Positions 1 to 12,519 of a stretch of DNA of 64,000 nt are shown one piece after another. Positions within the stretch are counted from its first letter, which is position 1. Every line of letters begins with the position of its first letter. The stretch lies in contig CP053154.1 of NCBI GenBank assembly GCA_014607495.2, forward strand, positions 10,168,001 through 10,232,000, given 5' to 3'. The notes beneath the pieces were generated by a model. That model was not told where the DNA came from. It was given only the letters and a program-made list of their open reading frames with translations, and searched no databases. The stretch is from Carposina sasakii (Eukaryota > Arthropoda > Insecta > Lepidoptera > Carposinidae). The position numbers and the translations under genes were made by a program.

Positions 1-1
1 T

Positions 2-3000
2 AACTTGATAATGCAGTCAGGGTCTGACGAGCCTAATGATCAAGAAGAAGCAATGTACCTAAAGTTGATGCCAGTCTTGACAGCTCTGCTGTATGCTCAT
101 TGCTCCACTGAGGATAAACTAATGGATTTGAGGAGCAATATTGCAAACTTGTTAACAAGGTAAGATTTTTGTGTTATAAACATCTTTCTGTTCTTTATGA
201 CTCCACCTGTATGCGATATAGAAGTAACAAAGATGAATAATTTTCTAGTAAAATTTATTCTATATGGGATATTCCTTTTATCTAAAACCATGATATTAAA
301 ATAAATCTGGCTGTTGTAAGGAGGTACTATACAGGCAGGCCAAGTTAATTTTACTTGCAGTAAGTTTTAGAGAAAGACAACATCATATAAGATTCTGACT
401 GGAATAATCAGCTGTAGGTTTATTCCAGTGTGCCACCAATGTACTATTCCCACCTGACACCCACCTTGGAGCAGGGTGAGACGTCAGAGTACAGCTATGA
501 TGACAAGAACATGGATGCTCTGCAGGCCTTACTGAACTTACTGCAGCACAGACTGACTATCACCACAGTGAGTATAATTAGCCACTTGTTGTATTGTGTG
601 TGTGACAAAGGACAAATCGTGAATGTAATAAAAAAAATTGTATGTCAGTAGGTCTGTCAATCAAGTTTAGACTCAATTTGATTCTAAGCAAACTGATCAT
701 ACCTACTAATGTAATGGACATAAGACATTGAAGTTTGGAAAAATGTAAAGATGTCGAAATGTTGGTTACTATTTCATACAAAAATTACAGTTCTTATAGA
801 TTTAAGAAAATGAAACAGACTCAATAGTTCACACAAACGCGAACGGAGTCGCGGGAAACGGTAGTTAAGAAATAAAACCAATATAGGTATCATACATAAC
901 TGAGTGCAGTAGGCATGTGATCACAGTTTTGTAAACAATTAAAATGTATAATGGATACATAATTTAATTAAAAACCACTTAATTTTCAATTAACTACTAG
1001 AATAACGTCATGATTACTCATTACCACAAAATCTGAAAATCATTATATTGTTTAATATGCTTATTCAAAAGTAACCTTAATGTTATGTTCGTGTAATTAT
1101 TTATTTATAGTTGGATAAGTTCATAGAATATTTAATTTACATTTAATCAAAATTTTTCTTACTTCAATATTGTATATCAAGGTTTTGTCGGTACCTATGC
1201 AGTCCTCTAATGTAGTGTCAACATCATGTAGTGTAATGTAGTTGTAAGGCCGAAAACCGATGCCTGCGACTAGCGGGGCGACGGCGGCAGCGGCGCGAGA
1301 GCGGTACGATAAACACATAGATTCTTATTGAAGGGAACTGGATGGCAGCGGCGCGGGGAGCGGCGTCCGAGCAACGAGCGCGCGTCGGCCGCTCCCCGCA
1401 GATTATTATTTACATTTTAATTACATATTTAATTTCAATTATTAATTTATTAATCTATATATTCTTATTTAATTTAATTCGCCCCGCAAATCGCTGACAT
1501 CCAGTTTTCGGCCAAATAGTGTCCTATAATAAAGTAATATTTGCTTATGAATATACATAATGTATGACATACATTATACCTTAAGCCCATCTGGCATAGT
1601 CAGACATTGCTACACAGACACTAGTACTCTGTAGGGTAGGCTATGTAAATATTAAGTTTCGTCTCGAACACACGAAAATTATGATAGAAAAAGAAAGATC
1701 TAGCCTCATATACATAACATGTAGATTCAAACTCCAATCCGAGCTAGACCTACGTACAATCAAATCATACATGCCTTCAAATTTGGAAACCTTATTGCAT
1801 ATTACCATCACACAAAGAGTGAATCTCCAATATCTATATCGGTCTTAGAATAAAAACCAATATCTGTCGGATTAAATGTGCTTGCTATTTTATTGAATAC
1901 TTATTACAAATAGTACTCGTATAAAGGTAGGTCGCTCGCCCGCTCGGTATCCTGCTTTTTCACCGAAAATTATTGTTTCTTGCCCACAACTATTGCTACG
2001 TCGGTCGGTAAGGATATTACTCACCACTGCACCCAAAGTGCTGATAGTGATGTACAGGCTGGTTTTCGTGAAACAACATTCGTGCGTCTATTTTGCGCAA
2101 TTAAACTAGTTAGGATCCTGCATAGATAAGCACGGCTTTCTATGCAGTGCCGTAAATAGCTACTTATGTTACTTTTGTAAATATCTCTGTACTTACTGTA
2201 TTTATAAACGCGAAAGCGTTTCTATAATACTGTGTATATTTTTTTAGAGTGCGAACCTATCCCCAATTCTGACGGTGTTGATAAAAAGCTCTCGCGGCTG
2301 CCGTGCGCATCGCAAGTACCTGCGTCAGGTGGTGTTGCCTCCTTTGCGGGACGTGTCTCTGCCGCCGGAGAAAGGGAACGCGTTGCGTAGCCAGCTGTGC
2401 CGGCTCCTCACCACGCCGGTCACTTCGGTCAGGGATCTGGCTGCTGAGTTCGTCTTTGTACTGTGCAAGGAAAAAGGTATATGTCCCACTCACTAGGTGA
2501 TAATGTTTCATTTGTTTTAGGGCGGACTTTTTCAATGATAAAAAGTTAATGGTCTAAAGCCGAAAAACAAAAGAGAGTTATGCTCAAAACAGACTATTAA
2601 CATCCGACGCCATCGTGTGTACATACCATAGATTACCTCCCTCTAGTTCACTGGCTGAATGCAAAGAAGTGGCGTAACCACTGTGACTTCAAGGTTGTAA
2701 ATGCGACAAAGTAGAACGAAACTATCTAAGTATGTATGCACTTTAAGCTCGATATCATTTTATTTTACATTACATATTCACACTGTTCAATCGAAATTCT
2801 CTGCGATTAAATTCATGTTTGCTTGAGTTGACAGAATTTTATTCCAATAACGTCTACAAACAAGTACGAAATTTGATATTATACGTTTTACAGTACACAA
2901 TGTTTGCTATATTTTTATTTTTAGAGTACAAAGAACTACAGCGGCTAAACGAGAACGATTTTTTACTGATCAGACTACCTAGTAAAAATATATATAATAT

Positions 3001-6000
3001 CTGACGGAATTGTAGGATGATAAAAAGCTCGTAAAGCGAAAACGGCTAGCTTTTTATTAAATAATATATCGTGGCCAAACGCATGAAGTGCTTGAATCCG
3101 TTACATAAAAAGTATGCATGGTTTGGGAATTAACATTTTTTGTATGCGTCAGGTGGTGTGACGAATGCACTGCTGGAAAAGAACAATTTTTATTATCAAC
3201 TTTACGTAGAATAATGATTATACATTGTAGCACAATACTGATACATGCAACTATACACATAAAAGAAGTTTATAAAATTTATTTTAAAAAAGCCGACAAG
3301 TGCGAGTTGAAGAAGAGGGTTCCGTACGATGTTACCTATCATGAATCTGACAAAAAGTTGGTACGCACAATATTGAGTGATTTACCATGTTATTTTAATA
3401 TCATGGACTTCTTATAGGTTTTCCTATAATCTATAAGGGCTCTGTATTTTTTTCTCAGTAGTTTCGGAGATAAAGGGGGGGGGGGAATGGTCAATTTTCG
3501 TCTATTTTCTTGAATAACGAAACTATTTATTTTAAAATTACAAAAAATACATTTAAGTCACTTCGCAGTCAGATTTTTTTTTTAATTTTCCCCTTCCCCC
3601 AAAAATGACCCCCCCATATACAGATCTGGTCACACCTCTGCAGAATTGATAGTAATCGGTCTAATAGATTCGGTACTGTGCACGAGTGATCCTATAAGGT
3701 TTCCTTTTTGTAAGGTACGGAACCCTAAAAAAAAGGTAATCAATATTTTCTCATACTATTTTGAGACTAGTGTAGACACTAGGTATGATAACTGCTTTGT
3801 CATCGAAACTACTAAATTACTATAAAATAAAATATTTATTCTATTGTTATCGATACAAAGTCGATTACGTTATACATTCACTTCACTAGCTCACGACGTA
3901 CTATTACTGTTTGACAGTGACGTTGACAATGATAAAAAGTTGAGGAAAAGAGACGACATATTGTAGTGCGATTATTGACCAGTATAAATCTCCGCGCCAT
4001 TGAAAAACATAAATAAGAAAATTTAATTTAACCGGTGAAATGTTAGAGTAACTTGATGTCTTAGCGCATTTCACGGAACAAGACCCATGATAACACGGTT
4101 ATTTAATGAAAAGTAATAAGTTTTTAAATAAAAACAATGCAATTTATACGCACGTGCGCACGGGTCATTAACTTGGTAACTGACTGGGGCTAGCTTTCCG
4201 AGCGTGGCCAGTATGAGTGGCGCGCGTATTTTATCCAGTATGAGGTATCTTTAGGAGGTAATCTATGGTACATACCAATCAATCCCATACTTTTTATATG
4301 ATCATAGTCGCCACACCCCACGCGATCCCACGCGTCATATATTCTCGACGTGTCGACACTTCGTGTGTTTATAGTCTGTCTGGCTGGACCCTTACTATTG
4401 TAATGGACGTCCACGTCCTCCTCCCGTCATTTCACAACGATTATGTACTGTTCCCAACTCCACGTGCATTAACATCAGGGTGATCGTATTCCCAGTGGGC
4501 CGCATGGTGAAGTACACAGGTTTCGGCAACGCGGCGGGGCACCTCGCGCAGAAAGGCCTACTGGGGGGGGGCGGGGGGTGCGGGGGGAGCCGGGGGGTAC
4601 TCCAGCAGCTCCGACTCGGACACGGACGAGTACCGCTCGGCGCACGCGCACTTCGACCCGGTGGTCGGCTGCACGAGGCCGCCCAGGGCCGACCCTTTTG
4701 AGGGCATGACAGAGGAGCAGGTGAGATTAGTAACTTTTTAGATGGTTTATACAGCACGGGATTGGCACACGGATTATATCTCATTCCCGCCACTGCAACT
4801 CCTGTAAGCCAGGATCAATAGAGGCGACCAGAAAAATGCATATAGATAGAGCATAGAAATGGGGGGAGGGACCTAACAAGTGATTATGAAATTATGAAAA
4901 GAAAGTATTATAACGAATAAAAATGTCATAGAAAATTCAGCTTCACATTACACCTTTAAGATATCTAACTAAGTCCCCTTTGGTTAGGTAAGATTTAAGA
5001 CCAAATTATATTTAAACAATTATTTACATGCTTCATATTACATTATGTTATCTTGGACCAAAAATTACAGGGTGCAAATTGAATAAAATAATAAAGTGAG
5101 ATCGAAAATAGTACACTTGTTGGCGTACTATCTACATCTATCGTGAATGATTTGACTACTTATGAGAAAGAATCGGCATACGTAAATACTGGGTGAAAAA
5201 GACAACGTTGTTCTTTTAATACGAGTACCTCGTATTCTTTGTAACATCACAATCATTTTTTTCTATAGAAGCACCCCTGGGAAACCACGGGTTTCCAAGA
5301 TATTGAGGTCCAAAGTTACATTAATATTTATAATTCTTTTTACATAAATCCATCTGAAATCGTTTAACAAACATTTTTTTAAAGATACCATGTCAAAATG
5401 TTATAATGTTTAGTTTTGTAGGTAAATTTGTACTTTGAGCATCAAACGAATACATTGCTTGCAATAAAATTACAGTATTTTTTCATAATTTTTTGTCGTT
5501 TCCCAGGGTTGGTTCCATAGAAGAAAATGATCGTAACCTTACAAAGAATACGAGGTATTAAAAAAAAACATCGTTGTCTTTTTACACCTGTATGTATGTA
5601 TTTGCCGTTACCAAATAGGTACCATTTTCAGACTAGTATAGTACAAATATGTTGCATAGCTTTGAATACTTATTCGTTGTGAAAATATGTATTACATGTA
5701 ATGTGACACTGTAATATCAGTGCATGTAATTAATACTTATGTGGTTTGCGGTACGTAATACTTTCAATGCAACTAAAGCCGCAATGTAATAATTCGATGT
5801 TAGTATAAACTGGCATATGTTTTCCTGAATCTTCAATAGTAATAATTACTTTATTCGTTGCTTTCCTTTCTGCTGTATGTCTGTCCCTAGGTATGCTTAA
5901 ATTTTTTAAACTACGCAACGTATTTGCGTTTTTTTTAAAATAGATAGAGTGATTCAAGAGGAAGGTTTATATTTACAGTATCAGCATTGCACCACCGTGA

Positions 6001-6237
6001 AACCGTCAAAAACATGGTCCGTTGTCCGTTCACGTCTACAAGCAGCCTCAGGCATCTCTACTCTAATTGGACTTTAAATTGCAGAAAGAGTACGAAGCAA
6101 TGAAGCTGGTGAACCTTTTCGACCGGATGATGTCGGACGGCGTGGTCCGTCCGGCGCGCGTCGGTCCGGACGGCCGGCCGCAAGCCGTGGAACATGTGCT
6201 AGAGTTACGGGAGACACCCAACCGGCCACAGTCATAA
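2..6237 (+). CDS. ric8a: Ric-8 / synembryn, C-terminal five exons (partial)
   Basis: Cytosolic chaperone and guanine-nucleotide exchange factor for G-protein alpha subunits; in flies it is needed for G-alpha localisation and asymmetric division. Exons by splice site and phase: 2-159 (open at the window edge), 429-567, 2248-2476, 4496-4720, 6085-6237 (TAA). Recognisable family blocks are VLPPLRDVSLPPEKGNALR, LCRLLTTPVTSVRDLAAEF and the hallmark GRMVKYTGFGNAAGHLAQKG. An acidic serine stretch (YSSSSDSDTDEY) follows, then EGMTEEQKEYEAMKLVNLFD near the end. About 300 residues are present, against a usual length of about 530, so the N-terminal half lies left of the window. Phases join without conflict (2/1, 0/0, 1/2, 0/0). 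Exon 4 has a one-base frame break in its glycine-coding G-runs (4563-4597): upstream frame gives GLLGGGGG, downstream frame gives the acidic Ser block. The next exon is in the downstream frame, so an extra G is the simplest reading. Family assignment is confident. Confidence 0.93.
1247..1514. mobile_element. MITE with imperfect ~34-bp terminal inverted repeats in ric8 intron
   Basis: The left end reads GGCCGAAAACCGATGCCTGC and the right end, on the other strand, GGCCGAAAACTGGATGTCAG; both continue to GCGGGGCG. The interior has a GC-rich block (1264-1400) and a very AT-rich block. No ORF is seen. This is a non-autonomous DNA element inside the long second intron shown here. Confidence 0.55.
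2640..2885. repeat. Interspersed repeat shared with 9130-9330
   Basis: Blocks such as ATGCGACAAAGTA, TGCACTTTAAG, CATGTTTGCTTGAG and ACAGAATTTT recur in the same order at 9180-9300. The repeat has no recognised ends or coding capacity and lies in a ric8 intron. Confidence 0.5.
3287..3735. mobile_element. Degraded MITE with GGTTCCGTAC-type ends
   Basis: The left end contains GCCGACAAGTGCGAG and AGGGTTCCGTAC; the right end contains the complement GTACGGAACCCT. This pair is typical of an abundant lepidopteran non-autonomous DNA element. The interior carries a 10-G run (3476-3485) and C-runs. Family level is from memory of lepidopteran repeats, not searched. Confidence 0.5.
5189..5590. mobile_element. 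MITE with ~100-bp inverted ends
   Basis: The left arm (AAAAAGACAACGTTGTTCTT) and the right arm (complement of AAAACATCGTTGTCTTTTT) pair over roughly 100 bp, with CGTATTCTTTGTAA in one and TTACAAAGAATACG in the other. Inner parts such as CCATAGAAGAAAATGATCGT resemble the 390-bp CAGGGTG family found elsewhere, so it may be a distant relative. It lies in the last ric8 intron. Confidence 0.6.
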
Positions 6238-6390
6238 GTACCTACATACCTAGAGTGAGATTATTTCGGTAGATTACTGGTAGACCACTTAAGTATGAAG
6301 TAAATGGTTGGTTAGGGCATGGTACAAGAGGAACGAGGCATGGATGGATATGCTGTCTTTCTGTGCTGTATTGTCTTTAGATAGAATATA

Positions 6391-6396
6391 AATAAA
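6391..6396 (+). promoter_or_regulatory. Poly(A) signal AATAAA of ric8
   Basis: A canonical AATAAA lies about 155 bp after the Ric-8 stop codon, in an AT-rich 3' UTR. It is the first canonical hexamer downstream on this strand. Use is inferred. Confidence 0.5.
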
Positions 6397-6544
6397 AGTA
6401 CATTTTGACCTATTCTGCGTTATAACTTTTATGGGTAGTTTACAAGAGTCGTTTCACTTTATTAAGTTTTGCTGTCGCTTCCATAATACTGAATGCAATT
6501 TAATACAGAAGACGTTCATCTTGTACTGTGGTCAGTTGTAGCAT

Positions 6545-7090
6545 AATATAATTTAGACCCGTTTTTCTCTAGGGTAAGAAACGGATATTTAGGTTTTAGC
6601 CGAAGCTTGGATCACCGTTAAGATAACACCTACACGATTCGTGCTAATCTACCTTTTCTCATTTCTTCTCAGATTGTTGCTCCAGTTGTCTCTTTCTAGC
6701 ATTTATGGGGCGGTGCGTGGCTGGATTTTCTTCAGTATGCACTCCTTAAGGCGGTAACGTCTAAAGTGGAGGTTTAAGCTTCGGCTGAAACCTAAATATC
6801 CATGTTTTACCCTTCGGGGTTTGTTGGAACCACCGTTGAGATGTGATACTTCTGCCCCGGCGCGTTGATATAAGCGTACCGTACCGAGACATTATGGTCG
6901 ATTCCGATTTTCGCAATTAAACGTAAACTTAATCTTGGTAAGGTCTATCCCTCTCCGTTCTTAACATAAATGGCCGAGAGAAAGGGACAGGTAGGATTAA
7001 TTTTACGTTTAGGTTTAAGGGCAGAATCGACCATAATTTAGCCGATTAGTACGAATTGTTAGGGTGTTACCTTAACGTTGGTTCAAGCGG
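6545..7090. mobile_element. Fold-back (palindromic) repeat downstream of ric8
   Basis: Several inverted pairs are visible: AGGTTTTAGCCGAAGCTT (6591-6608) with AAGCTTCGGCTGAAACCT (about 6776-6792), TTATGGTCGATTC (6892-6904) with GAATCGACCATAA (7024-7036), and a block near 6620-6650 with 7043-7073. No coding capacity is seen. It is likely a non-autonomous fold-back transposon. Confidence 0.5.
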
Positions 7091-8480
7091 CGACTCGGAA
7101 CACCTAAATTAGAAATTATGATCACTAGATCATTGGTTGAATTGGAAGTATTGGAACATGAAATACATGCCAAATTTTAAAATGTACTTGGTAGTCATAT
7201 TTTATTCTCGATTCTTCCACTTGGATAACTATTTCGGAACATTACATAGTTATTACATAGTATTTCGTAGCTATGTAACTTTATTACTTATTAATATCGC
7301 CTCTTTGATGTTTTTGGCAATAAGTTTAATACTTAAAGGATCTCTTTTTATCCTATTTTAGTGTAATTAAATTATATTTCCAATAGTAAGTAGTTTGATA
7401 GTGTTGTAATGTAACTACCCTAAAAATGCTGCCATTTCATTAGATCTTTTAGTCAATACTAGAAATCATTAGTGGGTCCAATTTTAAGCTATGAAGGAAT
7501 CACTATCCAGGGCCTATATTCGTTGTTGTGCACTTGAGACTTATATGAGAGTATTATATATAATACTGTATTAAATCATATTGGATATCCCATACATACC
7601 ATACCAAAGTTATATAAATAAATTAGCACTTTTTATGTATAAGTTAAATGTTTTCCGAATGATAAATGCATTTTTATTCATATTTTAACACTAAGTGTAT
7701 TCATTAAACTACATTAGACTTTTAATGTAATAAATATTTACTTTGTTATTTATATTTATCATGTTTTATTCCTTCATAATTCTAAATTAGAATGAGTGTA
7801 CGATATAAGGATGAAATAACAGCTGATTCAAATAGCCTCAAGTAAATGATAGAAATATAGCAAAGTAGCATCATTCGTAATTAACTACAGTGTAGTCCGT
7901 TATGTATGTACGACTTCGCATATAACAATCAACCGTTTTTAGCGACGTAAGTATAGGCACATGTTTGGTTTTTAATATGAGTTGGTATGAAAGTACATCC
8001 GCCCCCTTATTACCTAACTAGCAAAAGCAAAGCGATAGCGAAAATTCAAAAAAAATCGCTGATTGCTTGTCAAATTCGTATTGCGTTAAATGAATTTCAA
8101 AGGAACATTGATAGTTCAAGGCGAATATTGTACAATTTTTGCTATCGCATTGCTTTGGCTTTTTTCAAATTCAAAATTCATTTATTTCAGGTAATAGACC
8201 CATAGATTTTGATAACATTATTATTATTATATTATTAATATCATAACACATTTAAAATTACAAATTTAGTTATTGCAAATTAGGTAATCAGGGCTTACAG
8301 CGACCGAGGAGCGCTTTCAACGACGGAATTTCACATAAAATTGTCCGGTTACAACGACGGACGACTGTTGACGTGTTTTTACAAATAAATCGTAGGTAAG
8401 AAACTTCACCCCGCGCACGTCCCTTCCCTGTACGCCGCTGATTCGAATGCGACTGTTTATTTTACGACAGTTATTTGTGA
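7090..8480. other. AT-rich intergenic stretch, no gene seen
   Basis: ORFs here are short and low in complexity. A small imperfect palindrome (AGCGATAGCGAAAATTC near 8033, complemented by TTTTTGCTATCGCATTGC near 8140) may be another MITE. No exon-like coding stretch is recognised. Confidence 0.5.
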
Positions 8481-8766
8481 GTGATATGTGATTACGCGTA
8501 CAAAAATGGCTTCTATAAAACGAAAAAGATTCTCCATTGAAGAAAAAAGTGTTATGATACAACGTTTAGAAGCTGGCGAGTCTAATGTAACGATTGCGAA
8601 AGAATTCGGTGTAGATCATTTGACAATATCCATAATTAAGGGTCGATTTTCCCAACCGTCAGATATCCTGTCAGAGAAATAAAGTTGATGCTGTCTCTAT
8701 TATGATCACGTTTTAGAGAAAGACAGCATAAACTTTATTCCTCTGATAGGCTATCTGACCTCTATA

Positions 8767-9007
8767 CAGGCTGTAACAAAAAGGGTATGTTAAGCGAAAA
8801 GCTATGTAAATAGCCCACTGTAGAGAACCAATCTACAAAATTTGAGACCCGAAGTCACATGTTTATTATTCCCGATAGTATGGAGAATTTTTAAATATCT
8901 CAGGAATTTTCATACAATCATGTCGAGTCTCAATTTTGTAGATAGGTTCTCTATAGTGGGTTATTTACATAGCTTTTCACTTAACATACCCTTTTTGTTA
9001 CACCCTG
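8767..9007. mobile_element. TA-target palindromic MITE, copy 1
   Basis: It starts CAGGCTGTAACAAAAAGGG and ends with the complement CCCTTTTTGTTACACCCTG. The arms also share AAGCGAAAAGCTATG / CATAGCTTTTCACTT and AGAGAACC / GGTTCTCT. The left flank is TA and the right flank AT. Other copies are at 43470-43619 and 58401-58588. The type resembles Tc1/mariner MITEs. Confidence 0.75.
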
Positions 9008-9390
9008 ATAGTATGGAATTCGTACCAATGTCTGCCCGTGGGTATCGTAAATAATCGGGAGGTCAGCGCCTCCCGTGTTGAAGTCCAAAATTGCGGTCGT
9101 GGTGATACAACCTCTTGTTTCCAAAAATATGAAAGTTCACTGTGGCGGATTGCGGGACGTCTGCACTGTGATTGGCTATTTCAAATTTTAGTATGCGACA
9201 AAGTAGGTAACTTCTCGATATTTTTGCACTTTAAGTGGTTCAATTAAGATTAATTTATTTACATGTTTGCTTAGACAGAATTTTTTCAATAACTTAACAT
9301 ACAAACTTCAATAAATTTACGAAATTTGATATTTACCAATTCGCCCCACCCTGTATATCTGACCGCTATAGGCCGCGTGGTGCCGTTAGA

Positions 9391-9644
9391 GTAGAATTCG
9401 TACCACCCCATGTCTGCCCGTGGGTATCGTACGAGGCGATTTAATGGTTTCCGGGAGGTGGGCAGCAGCGCCTCCCGTGTTGACAACATAGTCCAAAATA
9501 CAAACTGCGGTCACTTGGTAACAAGCTTTCCCGCCAACCCCAGCGTGGTGACTATGGGCAAATACACCCCATGGCAGTATTGTGGCGTGCCCTGGGGGAG
9601 GCCTACGTCCAGCAGTGGACTGCAATAGGCTGATGATGATTATG
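9391..9644 (+). mobile_element. RTE-tailed SINE-like element
   Basis: It contains GAATTCGTACCACCCCATGT, CCCGTGGGTATCGTACGAGG, and ends with AGCAGTGGACTGCAATAGGC followed by TGATGATGATTATG. The same tail closes the RTE ORF at 26767-27613, so it is an RTE 3' end or an RTE-mobilised SINE. A partial internal duplicate of its 5' part lies at 9013-9110. Confidence 0.7.
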
Positions 9645-10189
9645 AGGCTATCTGACGTTTGGAAAAATCGGCCCTAAGAAAAATAAACACAAGATAGAAC
9701 CTTTGTTCAATGCGAATGTTTTGAAACCTAAATGAGTGAGGTGGTCGGCTCAAGAACAAGTTGACTTGGCACTTTTACAATGGTTTAAGCTGCAACCCGT
9801 TATGCTTCAACAAAAGCCTTTTTTTTGCTAAAGAGCTAAATTTTCTTAATTTTGATTGTTCGGCGAGTTAACCGTTTCAAGAGTAGACACGATATAGTTG
9901 CCGTAAAATTGCTGGTGAGTCTTTGTCGGTTGAACAGAGCTATGTGACCGAATGGCAATCCAAAGTCGACCAGACTTTAATTTGCGAGATAATTTTAATG
10001 GTCATGAAATATTTAATGCCGATGAAACAAGGTTATTCTATAGACTAACTAGGGCGTCCCGTCTTTTCTGTATGTTTTACGTCGCGACGGCTGTATACAT
10101 TTTGTATGAAAGTAGATTAAACGGGCGCCTCGACTGCGACGGGTCCGTGTCTTACGTCTGTTCTGTGTGGTCGTCCCCTTAGATGCCAA

Positions 10190-12480
10190 AAAAGCCACCC
10201 CTTTTCACAAATTCATATGAAAAGTGAAAAGTTTAATATCACTAATTATATACCTACCCTGAATATACTCACCTATAAACAAAACAAGCAATTGATGTAC
10301 CTAACAATATAATGTAACTAAATTGGGTGCGTAACAAGCGCGCTGCAGTTGCATAGAAACCCAATATCTGACTGCGAAAGCTAGGTCTAGCACGGTCAGT
10401 GAACAAGCATTTCAATTTGCCTGGGCATAGAGATAACTACCTAAGGCATACTTCCTACATTATCTCCCTACTCGTTAGCTAAACCGTATGCCGTAAGTAT
10501 AAGACTCTGTATCCCTTGCGCTGTACGCCTTGGAAGGGTGTTGCGCAGTTTACCTATTTCATCAATTCTGTAGTTTCATTCAGGCTGCGTTAGTTAGCCC
10601 CGGACGCTGGTATTGGGCGGGCGGATTTCAGGTAAGATAAACATTGTTCATACATTGTATTCTCTACTGAAATTAGTCTAGATCCTATATTTGAAATTCA
10701 GGTAGGTAAAATACGCATTTTGTAAATGAGAATAAAGAGCGAGTTGGCTATGATTGAGTTGTATTGATGTGATATGGAAATAGGAGATGTATCGAGAAAG
10801 TTAAACAAAGGATCGGCTTAATTCGTTCTTTGTTACGTATTTGTTGCCGGTGGTAGCGTAATGTATGAACACAGAATCGCAGATTAATCAATTGTATAAG
10901 TACATATAAACATAATATCGAATGAATCAAAATAATTTTAGTATATACCTAGGTATATCTACACATTAAATTGAAATTAAATGATTATATATTTAAGTAC
11001 ATACTTAAAACATGGTACAATTAAGTTATACATAATTACATTATTAGATCAGAGATATGTTTTTTTTATTAATAGGTAGATACAAAACATGTATTTATAA
11101 GCATTACTTGTAAGTGGTAAAGCAAACAAAGTTCTTGGCATAGTTAGTATGTAATTAGTAAGTTGTTCAAGTTTCTTAACGTAACTTAACTGTTTGAAAC
11201 ACATAATTAGACAATTACACCATGACACGATTTTTGGTTTGCGATGCCTGACACAATTTAATAGTTTACGTTGAAAATGCAATTGTGTATCATGTGTATT
11301 TGAATACTCGTAGTAACTATAGTAACCCAACTGCATTTTCGACCTACTTCATCACGCGACTTCATGTGAGTGATCACCGTAGCAAATGCTACGGACTACG
11401 AACTTGCTTCGGCAGGAAAAATTTAAAGTTTTGCAATATGTATGTACTAAGCAATATTATAAAAGCAATATAACGTTGATAAGCGTCGCAAGGGGCTATT
11501 GAAATCCTAAATAGAAATGCTAGAGGTGATTATTCGCATGCCGATAGCTATTATGACTATAATATACGTAGCTAATACTAATCGTACTTCATACTAGCAT
11601 TATAAACATTAGTCTGAAGCAAAAGCAGCCAAACTGATTTCAATTAACCTTTGGAGTTACTTATAAATGTAGCTTATTAAGCTAAGCTTATCATCTTCAG
11701 ACAGAATACATGGGCTAAAAAGTTTATACGGACGAAGTCGCGAGTGGCCGCTAGCCTGCCTGTTGTGCATATTGCTTCAATAAACACAATAAGATTTATT
11801 GCTGCGATTTTATCAGAAGTGTATCGTAGGTATCTTATAGGTACACAACAATAGTTAGATATAGTTCCCTTTGACGTTGGCACAAAAGCCAGAGAGCTTT
11901 TTTAATTGGATTGGACCCGATTGCATCTCCTGTGAGCAGACCTCGATCAATACTCACAGTTTGCTATATTTACATTACATTGTATATTTCTCGTGTTTCG
12001 TACTGCAGCGGTTCCAGTCTGCGGATAATTATTCCCAAATCTGAAATTCAGGAGTTCGGCGGATATATTTTTACTCTCTGGAAGTTTTTCTCACTGCTGC
12101 AAATGAAAATTTGTTAAAACTTTAATTAAATTAAATTAGTGCTATAATTTGAAAAGCTTTTTAAATTACTACTTGTTAGTTATCACGATATGATTTCCAA
12201 GAGCTATACCTATAGAAGCATTATACAGAGTTCATCCATAATTAACACCGTAGATTACTGTCATTAGCGAGTTTTTGTATAAGATTGGTTGCGCAGTCAA
12301 CTTACAAATGCTGCACCATTCGCCCTCGTTGCGAATAATCTGCCCGACCCGTTTAATGGAAACGCACTAATTGTTGGTAATCGTACATAATACGTATAAA
12401 CGAATTGCGCTCGCTTACCACTGGTGTAAACAAGCCAAATACATTAATATGTATTCGCTTCATACAACCATAAAAACCCA
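10190..12480. other. Intergenic stretch upstream of the spondin-like gene
   Basis: No coding exon is recognised in about 2.3 kb. ORFs are short and look random. The block at 10050-10185 starts GGGCGTCCCGTC and ends GGTCGTCCCCTTAG, perhaps another small insertion. Any promoter of the downstream gene should lie here, but no confident core element is visible. Confidence 0.45.
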
Positions 12481-12519
12481 TCTTTCACGTGTACAAACGT
12501 CATTACCCGTCCGATAGCT

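Larger units (their letters stand above)
8641..9671. mobile_element. Palindromic ~145-bp MITE, itself split by a later insertion
   Basis: The left end GGTCGATTTTCCCAACCGTC is complemented by GACGTTTGGAAAAATCGG at 9655-9672. The inner arms (GTTGATGCTGTCTCTAT and AGAGAAAGACAGCAT) pair around TATGATCACG. An uninterrupted partial copy lies at 57264-57365. A direct duplication of about 12 bp, ending GGCTATCTGAC (8749-8759 and 9646-9656), flanks an internal block and marks a secondary insertion. Confidence 0.7.
8506..10050 (+). pseudogene. Tigger/pogo-type transposase relic, split by nested insertions
   Basis: The N-terminus is a psq/CENP-B-like helix-turn-helix: MASIKRKRFSIEEKSVMIQR followed by LEAGESNVTIAKEFGVDHLT. 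It breaks near 8640, where a palindromic MITE is inserted. The transposase resumes near 9671 with VDLALLQWFKLQP, then a WLTRFKSRHDI-like stretch and IFNADETRLFYRL, the acidic DDE-region motif of Tigger elements (usually FNADETGLFFRL). The second part has frameshifts and stops, so it is inactive. After about 10050 homology is lost. Confidence 0.75.

Noticed and set aside
9286..9628. ORFs of 67-79 residues on both strands
   Set aside because: They lie within the RTE-tailed SINE and read its conserved motifs; not genes.
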